From: Betaproteobacteria bacterium
GTDB lineage: Bacteria; Pseudomonadota; Gammaproteobacteria; Burkholderiales; SG8-41
NCBI GenBank assembly: GCA_021414185.1
Contig: JAIOOZ010000203.1
Location: 1 to 5,548 of the forward strand
DNA: 5,548 bases
Direction of reading: 5' to 3'
Shown here one piece after another: positions 1 to 5,096 of the stretch (its first letter is position 1; each line of letters opens with the position of its first letter). A model generated the notes under the pieces. That model was not told the DNA's origin. It was given only the letters and a program-made list of their open reading frames with translations, and searched no databases. The translations under genes and the position numbers were made by a program.

Positions 1-2024
1 TAGATGACATGTTCGTAAAACATCTGCCCGGCGCCCTGCGTAACGCCGCCGTGCACCTGGCCTTCGACGATCTGGTGATTGATGACGACGCCGCTGTCGT
101 CAACCGCTACGTAAGAGGCGATTTCCGTCACCCCGGTGTCCGGATCGATTTCGACTTCGGCGATGTGGCAGCCATTGGGACAGGTCGAGCCGACCGTCGC
201 TTCGGCGAGCGTATTCATCGGGTGCGGATGGCGGCCCGCGAGTTTTTTCGCGAGCTGCTCGAAACTGATCGACTTCTCGCCGTCGCGCGAGCTGAACGCG
301 CCTTTGCCGTAATCGACTTGCGAAGGCTCAAGTTCAAGCTCCTCGGCCGCCAGCGGCTTCGCCTGCTCGATCAGTTTCTCGGCGGCGATTTTGCAAACAC
401 TGCCGACACCCGCCATCGAGCGCGAGCCACCGGTATGGTTGCCGACAAGAGCGTGGCCGGGATCGCATTCACGCAAAGTCACCGCTTCGTGCGGCAGGCC
501 CAGCGTATCGGCGACCACCGACGTGAAAGTCGTCTCGTGGCCCTGCCCCGACGACATGCTCACGGTGAACACGGTCAATTTGCCGGCGGCATCCACTTCG
601 ATGGCGACCTGGTCTTTGGGGAACACGCCGGCGCCGGTCGCTTCGATGATGGTCGAAAGCCCCATGCCGCGCAGCTTGCCGCGTTTCACCGCAGCGGCGC
701 GCCGTTTTTCGAAACCCGCCCAGTCCGCGGTCTTGAGCGCCTGGTCCATGCATCCCGCAAAATCGGAAGGCTCATATACGCTTGCCGTCGGCGTCTTATA
801 TGGAAATGCCCCGGGCGGAATGAAATTGCGCCGCCGCAGTTCGGTGCGGTCGATTTTCATCTCGTCGGCGGCGCGATCGACCAGCCGCTCGACCGCATAC
901 GCGATATCGGGCCGCCCGGCGCCGCGGTACGCCGCTATCGGCACCGTGTTCGTCAGCACCACTTTGAAGCTGCCGTAGAGCGCGGGCGTGTTGTAAACAC
1001 CCGTCATCAGCGTTGCCGGATTGCGCAAATGGCTGATCGAACCGGTCGGCGTGAGATACGCGCCCATGTCGCACAGGAAATCGTAACGCGCCGCCAGAAA
1101 TTTACCGTCTCGGTCCAGCGCCAGTTCGCCGGCGATTTCGATGCCGCGTCCATGCGCGTCCGACATGAAGCCTTCAGCCCGCGAGCCCACCCATTTCACC
1201 GGCCGGCCGAGTTTCTTTGCCGCTATCATCTGCGCGCCGTGCTCGGGGTACACCCCGCTGCGCTGGCCGAAACTGCCTCCAACGTCGCGCGTGTGCACGC
1301 GCAGCTTTTCTTCCGGCACGCCGGTGAGCATGCCGAACTGCTTGCGCAGCATCATCATGCCCTGCGACGGCGTGTAAATATCGTAGCTCTCGCTGGCCGC
1401 GTCGTAATTCACAACACAGGCACGCGGCTCCATCGGGTTCGGCGCGACCCGTGTCGTCACCATTTTCAGGCGCGCAATATGCGCGGCCTTCGCAAAAGCC
1501 TTTTCGACCGCGGCGGCATCGCCCGTTTCCCATTCAAAGCACAGGTTGCCGGGAACGTTGGCATGCAATTGCGGCGCTCCCGGCGCCAGCGCGTCTTCGA
1601 AAGTGACTGCCGCAGCCAAATCGCGGTATTCGATTTCAATAGCATCCAGCGCGTCCTGCGCCGCCAGCGGCGACTCCGCCACCACCATCGCAATAGTTTC
1701 GCCGACGTAACGCACCTTGTCGGTCGCGAGCACCGGCCGCTCGGGCTTCAATATCTGCCCGCCGTTGCGCCCGGTCAGCGCCATCAAATTGGGGAATTGC
1801 GTGTAATGGGCGGCGACTGCGTCTGCACCGGTGAATACGGCCACCACGCCCGGACGCTTGAGCGCGGGCTTGGCATCGATGGCAACGATTTCGGCATGCG
1901 CGCGGTCGGCGCGCAGAAACGCGGCATACAACTGACCTGGCAAATTGGTGTCGGCGGTATAACGTCCGCTGCCGGTAATAAAACGCAGGTCTTCGCGGCG
2001 GTTCGCCGCGTGGTGATCACTCAT
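1..2024 (-). CDS. Xanthine dehydrogenase/CoxL-family molybdopterin-binding large subunit, 3' end missing
   Basis: Translating the reverse strand from the ATG at 2024-2022 gives 674 codons without a stop, running off the left edge, so the C-terminus is missing (family members are about 750-800 residues). Residues about 15-135 resemble the aldehyde oxidase/xanthine dehydrogenase a/b hammerhead domain, and the rest matches the two molybdenum-cofactor-binding domains. Visible motifs are NPMEPR (196-201), DVGGSFGQR (247-255, the GGxFG cofactor loop), AYRGAGRPD (365-373), SSGQGHETTF (491-500) and EGQVHGGVTQGAG (654-666). AYRGAGR, not the AYRCSFR of true CO dehydrogenase, points to a form II/general molybdenum hydroxylase. 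In this family the protein hydroxylates a carbon centre of aldehydes, N-heterocycles or related compounds and passes electrons to [2Fe-2S] and FAD subunits, neither of which is present here. The catalytic glutamate near the C-terminus lies outside the window. No clear Shine-Dalgarno precedes the ATG; the start is chosen because the protein opens with the typical RREDLRFITGSGRYTAD pattern. Substrate unknown. The long open frame on the opposite strand is a shadow. Confidence 0.93.
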   Translation of the reverse strand, partial: MSDHHAANRREDLRFITGSGRYTADTNLPGQLYAAFLRADRAHAEIVAIDAKPALKRPGVVAVFTGADAVAAHYTQFPNLMALTGRNGGQILKPERPVLATDKVRYVGETIAMVVAESPLAAQDALDAIEIEYRDLAAAVTFEDALAPGAPQLHANVPGNLCFEWETGDAAAVEKAFAKAAHIARLKMVTTRVAPNPMEPRACVVNYDAASESYDIYTPSQGMMMLRKQFGMLTGVPEEKLRVHTRDVGGSFGQRSGVYPEHGAQMIAAKKLGRPVKWVGSRAEGFMSDAHGRGIEIAGELALDRDGKFLAARYDFLCDMGAYLTPTGSISHLRNPATLMTGVYNTPALYGSFKVVLTNTVPIAAYRGAGRPDIAYAVERLVDRAADEMKIDRTELRRRNFIPPGAFPYKTPTASVYEPSDFAGCMDQALKTADWAGFEKRRAAAVKRGKLRGMGLSTIIEATGAGVFPKDQVAIEVDAAGKLTVFTVSMSSGQGHETTFTSVVADTLGLPHEAVTLRECDPGHALVGNHTGGSRSMAGVGSVCKIAAEKLIEQAKPLAAEELELEPSQVDYGKGAFSSRDGEKSISFEQLAKKLAGRHPHPMNTLAEATVGSTCPNGCHIAEVEIDPDTGVTEIASYVAVDDSGVVINHQIVEGQVHGGVTQGAGQMFYEHVI

Positions 2025-2061
2025 GGTGTGGATTTCGCTGTTGGATGCAGGCGTGCAGCCG

Positions 2062-2136
2062 CTAGTCTACCTTGGCGCCGCATGCTTTGACGACTTTTTC
2101 CCATTTTACGACTTCACTACGGATATGCGTGCCCGG
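2062..2136 (-). pseudogene. Relic of a Bug/TctC solute-binding protein C-terminus
   Basis: Read on the reverse strand, the last 25 or so codons before the TAG at 2064-2062 encode a tail containing GTHIRSEVVKWEKVVK and ending CGAKVD. This is the characteristic last helix of Bug/TctC-type binding proteins. Against the end of the intact Bug protein at 3268-4233 it matches 13 of the last 21 residues with no gap (R-E-V-K-W-KVVK-GAK-D). Upstream of about 2136 the similarity stops, and in the same frame the TGA of the oxidoreductase gene lies at 2163-2161, so the other ~300 residues are absent. It has no start codon of its own. It most likely remains from a deletion or replacement that removed the body of a Bug gene between the oxidoreductase and the molybdenum hydroxylase. 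The two tails differ clearly in nucleotides, so it is not a recent copy of the neighbouring gene. The exact left boundary of the homology is uncertain. Confidence 0.8.
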
Positions 2137-2160
2137 CGCGCGCGGATTCCTGCATGGATA

Positions 2161-3132
2161 TCAGGAAATCGCCACGGGTTTGCTGCTTGCAATGGAATCA
2201 ATAATGCCTTCGAACGCCGCTATGGTCGCCGTCATTTCTGCGGGCGTGATCGGGTACGGCGCGCCGCCGGCGACCGCCTGCGCGAACGCATCGAATTCGG
2301 CACGCAGCGAATCGATGGCCGGACACACTTTGCGCTCTATGGGTGCGCCCGAACGGCGCACCACCAGTTCGGTTTCACCCAGCGCTTCCGCCGAACCCTT
2401 GTCGCCAAACGCGTGCACGCGCCAGTAAAACGGCGACGGGCGCACTGCGCCGAGCGTGCCGCTCATGCCGTTTTTGAAGCGGAACAGGACGGAAATCGTG
2501 TCGCGCGGATCGTGTCCGCCGCGCATGCTGGCGAACCGCGCGCTGACTTCAGCGACCGGGCCGGCCATGCTGACGAACGCGTCGAGTATGTGGATGCCGG
2601 TGCCGGTCATTCCCGCGCCCGGCGTTTCCTCGGGCTTGTCGCGCCAGCCCGCGAAGAAGTTGCTCGAATTCTCGTTGCTGTAATGGCCTTCGATATGCAT
2701 GACTTCGCCGAGATCGCCGCTGGCCACCACGCCACGCAATGCCGTCATCGCCGGCCAGAAACGTTTGTTCTGCCCGACCCCAATCACGCGCTTCGCATCG
2801 AGGCAGGCTTGCACCGCGCGCTCGGCATCCGCACGCTTCAACGACAGAGGTTTTTCGCAAAAGACGTGCTTTCCAGCCCGCGCCGCCGCGACTATCTGGT
2901 CCGCATGCAACGAGTGCGGTGTCGCCAGCACCACGGCTTCGATCCTGGGATCGGCAAGCACTTCGTCGAGTTCGGCGCTGAGCGGGATGCCGTGCTCGTT
3001 GGCGAACTCCCGCGTCTCTGCGATTTCCTTCGTTACGCCACGCACGAATTTCAACTGCGCGCTCTTGCCCTGCACCGCCTTGACGATGTTCTTGCCCCAC
3101 CAGCCGAGCCCGATAATTGCCGCGTTGACCAC
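2161..3132 (-). CDS. Gfo/Idh/MocA-family NAD(P)-dependent oxidoreductase
   Basis: A 323-residue protein, the usual length for the family. The N-terminal Rossmann fold starts with AAIIGLGWWGK (GxGxxG at residues 8-13 from the GTG start). The ATPHSLHADQI and GKHVFCEKPLSL segments follow, with the conserved EKP at 93-95. The C-terminal substrate domain carries GTGIHILD (about 177-184), the position where the family usually has its histidine and aspartate. Family members oxidise or reduce sugars, inositols, dihydrodiols or similar hydroxy compounds with NAD(P); the substrate here cannot be assigned. The start is taken as GTG at 3132-3130 because a GGGAG Shine-Dalgarno sits 5 bases upstream and the protein then begins just before the first beta strand. 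An in-frame ATG at 3156 would add eight residues and swallow that ribosome site. The gene reads leftward toward the molybdenum hydroxylase and may be co-transcribed with it across a 136-bp gap that contains the Bug relic. It is divergent from the Bug gene at 3268. The C-terminus looks complete. Confidence 0.93.
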   Translation of the reverse strand: MVNAAIIGLGWWGKNIVKAVQGKSAQLKFVRGVTKEIAETREFANEHGIPLSAELDEVLADPRIEAVVLATPHSLHADQIVAAARAGKHVFCEKPLSLKRADAERAVQACLDAKRVIGVGQNKRFWPAMTALRGVVASGDLGEVMHIEGHYSNENSSNFFAGWRDKPEETPGAGMTGTGIHILDAFVSMAGPVAEVSARFASMRGGHDPRDTISVLFRFKNGMSGTLGAVRPSPFYWRVHAFGDKGSAEALGETELVVRRSGAPIERKVCPAIDSLRAEFDAFAQAVAGGAPYPITPAEMTATIAAFEGIIDSIASSKPVAIS

Positions 3133-3137
3133 GATAT

Positions 3138-3142
3138 CTCCC
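3138..3142 (-). promoter_or_regulatory. Ribosome binding site deciding the GTG start of the oxidoreductase
   Basis: Reverse strand GGGAG lies 5 bases before the GTG at 3132-3130. The spacing is ideal, and the alternative ATG at 3156 has no comparable site ahead of it. This supports the shorter 323-residue protein. Confidence 0.7.
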
Positions 3143-3221
3143 GCGAAAATGCTCACGGATTCTACCCGATTGCCGGCGGCATCAAAGCGGTGTCAATTCG
3201 CGCGGCCTTTTGGCACAATGA

Positions 3222-3234
3222 CGCGAGCATCGCG
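3222..3234. repeat. Short perfect inverted repeat, possible operator
   Basis: CGCGA-GCA-TCGCG is a perfect 5-bp inverted repeat with a 3-base spacer. It lies just downstream of the possible rightward -10 box (3214-3219), so it would cover the transcription start. A further TCGCGA palindrome follows at 3242-3247. Such short CG-rich palindromes also arise by chance in GC-rich DNA, and no regulator gene is in the window to pair with it. Confidence 0.22.
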
Positions 3235-3267
3235 CGCAGAATCGCGAAACGTCACGCCGGAGGATAC

Positions 3268-4233
3268 ATGACCGCCGTTACAAAATCAGGCCTGGTTCCG
3301 TTTGCCATACTGTTGGCCGGTGCGGCCATTGCGCAAGACTATCCGAACAAGCCGATCCGCCTTGTCGCCCCCTTCTCTCCCGGCGGCGCGACCGACGTGC
3401 TGGCGCGCATCGTCGGCCAGAAAATCACCGAGCGCATGGGCCAGCCGGTCGTGATCGAAAACCGCGTCGGCGCGGGCGGCAACATCGGCGCCGAACAGGT
3501 CGCGAAGGCGTCGCCCGATGGCTATACGCTGCTGATGGGCGGCGTGCCGCATGCGATAGGCGCGAGCCTTTACGCGAAGCTCGGTTACGACATGGTGAAA
3601 GACTTGTCGGCAATCGCCGAAGTCGCATCGTTTCCCAGCCTGATAGTGCTGCATCCGTCGCTGCCCGCGAAGTCGGTCAAAGAACTGATTGCTCTCGCCA
3701 AGTCAAAACCCGGCCAACTCAATTTCGGTTCTGCCGGCAACGGCTCGCCTAACCATCTGGCGCTCGAACTGTTCGACACCATGGCCGGCGTGAAAATGAC
3801 GCACATCCCGTACAAAGGCGCCGGACAGGTGCTCGGCGATCTGCTTGCCGGACAACTGCAACTCGCGTCCATGGGCTTTCCGATTGCGATGCCGCACGTG
3901 CAGTCCGGCAAGCTGCGCGCCATCGCGCTGACCGGCGCGACGCGTTCGCCATTGCTGCCGCAGATTCCGACCGTCGCGGAAGCTGGACTGGCAGGTTTCG
4001 ACGTCACATCCTGGTACGGCGTGTTCGGCCCGGCTGCACTGCCGAAAGAAATGGTCGCCAGACTCAATACCGAGATCAGCAACGCCATCACCGCGCCCGA
4101 ACTCAAGGAAAAACTCACCGCACTGGGCGCCGAGCCTTCGATCAAATCGCCCGACCAGTTCGCCCAGTACGTGCGCGCAGAAATTGTCAAATGGGCGAAG
4201 GTCGTAAAAGAGTCGGGGGCGAAGCTGGATTGA
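3268..4233 (+). CDS. Bug/TctC-family tripartite tricarboxylate transporter substrate-binding protein
   Basis: A 321-residue secreted protein of typical Bug length. Residues 1-22 form a Sec signal peptide (hydrophobic stretch from about 8, cleavage expected after AIA, before QDYPNKPIR). Family hallmarks in order are YPNKPIRLVAPFSPGGATD (25-43), GQPVVIENRVGAGGNIGAE (58-76), ASPDGYTLL (81-89), FGSAGNGSPNHLALELF (153-169), HIPYKGAGQVLGDLLAGQ (179-196), IPTVAEAGLAGFD (233-245) and the closing helix with EIVKWAKVVKESG. The mature protein is a periplasmic two-lobed binding protein that captures small organic acids, amides or similar carboxylates and either delivers them to TctA/TctB or signals to two-component systems. 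No TctA/TctB genes are adjacent, so it may be an orphan receptor. The ATG at 3268 follows GGAGG (3259-3263) by 4 bases; the reading frame extends far upstream but that part is antisense to the oxidoreductase and is not coding. The ligand is unknown. Confidence 0.95.
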   Translation: MTAVTKSGLVPFAILLAGAAIAQDYPNKPIRLVAPFSPGGATDVLARIVGQKITERMGQPVVIENRVGAGGNIGAEQVAKASPDGYTLLMGGVPHAIGASLYAKLGYDMVKDLSAIAEVASFPSLIVLHPSLPAKSVKELIALAKSKPGQLNFGSAGNGSPNHLALELFDTMAGVKMTHIPYKGAGQVLGDLLAGQLQLASMGFPIAMPHVQSGKLRAIALTGATRSPLLPQIPTVAEAGLAGFDVTSWYGVFGPAALPKEMVARLNTEISNAITAPELKEKLTALGAEPSIKSPDQFAQYVRAEIVKWAKVVKESGAKLD

Positions 4234-4393
4234 TTTGAATATGCCGGAGGAATACCATTGAATCCGGGTCGCACGGCATTTCAGCATTCCGCCGGGTTCT
4301 AACGGCAGGACTGATTAATCCCCCCCGGATTCCTGGCAAGCATTTTAAAAGACCGGGCCGGAGGATTGAGAACTCACAAACAGGGAGAGATAC
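4234..4393. other. 160-bp intergenic gap with nested inverted repeats and orphan ribosome-site motifs
   Basis: No convincing gene. GCCGGAGGA, the same string that precedes the Bug start (3256-3264), recurs at 4243-4251 and 4357-4365. After the first copy, TTG at 4258 opens a 14-codon frame ending TAA at 4300-4302, with no recognisable product. After the second no start follows at normal distance; the next gene uses a separate GGGAGA site (4383-4388). A perfect 9-bp inverted repeat joins 4260-4268 and 4324-4332 (GAATCCGGG/CCCGGATTC), and a 10-bp pair with one mismatch joins 4244-4253 and 4286-4295. A run of seven C lies at 4320-4326. No stem followed by a T-tract was found, so there is no clear intrinsic terminator for the Bug gene. 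The CATTTTAAAAG at 4340-4350 is the most AT-rich spot and could hold a promoter, without a supporting -35 box. Confidence 0.5.
4260..4332. repeat. Perfect 9-bp inverted repeat arms, 55 bases apart
   Basis: GAATCCGGG at 4260-4268 is the exact reverse complement of CCCGGATTC at 4324-4332. A second imperfect pair (4244-4253 with 4286-4295) overlaps it, so the two pairings would exclude each other. This could be RNA structure in the spacer between the Bug gene and the lipoprotein gene, or leftover of a rearrangement. Function is not inferable. Confidence 0.35.
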
Positions 4394-5059
4394 ATGCGCA
4401 TATCCAACGTAGCGGGAATTCTGATCGTCGCGCTGTCTGCAGCATTGGCCGGCTGCGCCACCAGCCGCAGCGAACTCAAGATCGCCAGTCCTGCGGCATC
4501 GCCGGCCGCCACACCGGTGACCAAGGAACGCGCGGTCCTGATTCGCTCGATCGTCGACGAGCGCAGGTTCGAGGAAGCTCCCAACGAACCCAACATTCCA
4601 TCGCTGGGTTTTGAAGGCGCCGCGCAGGCGACTGCCGAAGTCAAAGCCCGCGCGATCGGCCGCAAGCGCAATTCCTTCGGCAAGGCGCTGGGCGACATCC
4701 TCCTCGAAGACGGCCAGACCGTGATCGGGATAGTGCGGGAGAATCTGACCGCGGGATTGAGAAAGGCCGGCTATCGGGTCGCCGGTGACGCGGCCGAAGC
4801 CGGAAAGTCGCCGCTGGTAATGGATGTCCGTATCAAGCAGTTCTGGTCATGGTTCCAACCCGGCTTCTGGGCCATAACGCTGAATGCCGACATCACGACC
4901 AACCTGGAAATATCCGGGCTCGCGGCTCCGCTGGTCGTGAACGTGCACGCCCAGGACTCACGCATGGCCGCCGGCGAGTCCGCGTGGACTGAGATCGTCA
5001 ACAAAGCAGTGCAGGCCTATCAAACCGAAGTCGCTGCCAAGGCCGCGGGCCTGCCGTGA
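4394..5059 (+). CDS. YajG-like outer-membrane lipoprotein of unknown function
   Basis: A 221-residue protein with a clear lipoprotein signal: hydrophobic residues 7-19 and lipobox LAGC, with the lipidated cysteine at 21. Residue 22 is alanine, not aspartate, which favours sorting to the outer membrane. A small-residue linker rich in Ala, Pro and Ser follows (31-42). The body has LLEDGQTVIGIVRENLTAG then LRKAGYRV (103-129), a beta-type segment with WSWFQPGFWA (151-160), then ITLNADITTNLEI. The order of LKIASP near the lipobox, a helix ending in 'GYxV' and an alternating 'LNADI' strand recalls YajG-family lipoproteins, but this is pattern resemblance only. The charged insert with GRKRNSFGKALGDI (89-102) is not something I can assign. 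The ATG at 4394 has an AGGGAGA site (4382-4388) 5 bases upstream. It lies between two Bug genes, 160 bp after one and 37 bp before the other. Co-transcription with the second is plausible. Whether it has anything to do with transport is unknown. Confidence 0.82.
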   Translation: MRISNVAGILIVALSAALAGCATSRSELKIASPAASPAATPVTKERAVLIRSIVDERRFEEAPNEPNIPSLGFEGAAQATAEVKARAIGRKRNSFGKALGDILLEDGQTVIGIVRENLTAGLRKAGYRVAGDAAEAGKSPLVMDVRIKQFWSWFQPGFWAITLNADITTNLEISGLAAPLVVNVHAQDSRMAAGESAWTEIVNKAVQAYQTEVAAKAAGLP

Positions 5060-5070
5060 ACGGATTTCAT

Positions 5071-5094
5071 GGCGGCTTGCAGCCGACGGCCGCC
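5071..5094 (+). repeat. Small GC-rich hairpin just before a start codon
   Basis: GGCGGC at 5071-5076 pairs perfectly with GCCGCC at 5089-5094, leaving a 12-base loop. It fills most of the 37-bp gap after the lipoprotein gene and ends 2 bases before the ATG at 5097. No T-tract follows, so it is not a normal intrinsic terminator. It lies where the ribosome site of the next gene should be, and no Shine-Dalgarno is evident there. It could limit translation of that gene, or be chance in GC-rich sequence. Confidence 0.3.
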
Positions 5095-5096
5095 TG

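Larger units (their letters stand above)
3133..3267. promoter_or_regulatory. Divergent intergenic region, presumed promoters for both gene blocks
   Basis: This 135-bp stretch separates the leftward oxidoreductase from the rightward Bug gene, so it should hold both start sites. Leftward, TAGAAT (complement of 3159-3164) is a 5-of-6 match to a sigma-70 -10 box, about 26 bases before the GTG, but no good -35 box lies at the right distance. A perfect TTGACA (complement of 3191-3196) is 26 bases away, too far. Rightward, CACAAT at 3214-3219 is a possible -10 box without a convincing -35. The Bug gene has a clear GGAGG ribosome site at 3259-3263. The location is strong evidence for regulation; the individual boxes are weak. 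Confidence 0.4.

Noticed and set aside
9..2090. A 693-codon rightward open frame opposite the molybdenum hydroxylase
   Set aside because: Its translation is rich in Arg, His and Ala with no recognisable domain, while the opposite strand encodes a full set of molybdopterin-binding motifs. It is an antisense shadow caused by GC-rich codon bias.
3133..3156. ATG at 3156 as the start of the oxidoreductase
   Set aside because: It lacks a ribosome site, while the GTG at 3132 has GGGAG at ideal spacing and begins directly at the Rossmann fold.
3211..3226. A sigma-54 promoter suggested by TGGCAC at 3211-3216
   Set aside because: The required GC of the -12 element is not at the correct spacing; the GC present is one base too close and the TTGC context is absent.
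2023..3267. A long N-terminal extension (about 415 codons) of the Bug reading frame
   Set aside because: The extension is antisense to the oxidoreductase, shows no domain, and would bury the signal peptide that follows the GGAGG site and ATG at 3268.
4317..4332. AATCC / GGATT stem around the C-run as a terminator for the first Bug gene
   Set aside because: The stem is only 5 bp and no T-tract follows, so an intrinsic terminator is not supported.
4334..4350. A sigma-54-like TGGCAAG followed by TTTTAA before the lipoprotein gene
   Set aside because: The -24 part is fair but the -12 GC dinucleotide is missing (AA instead).
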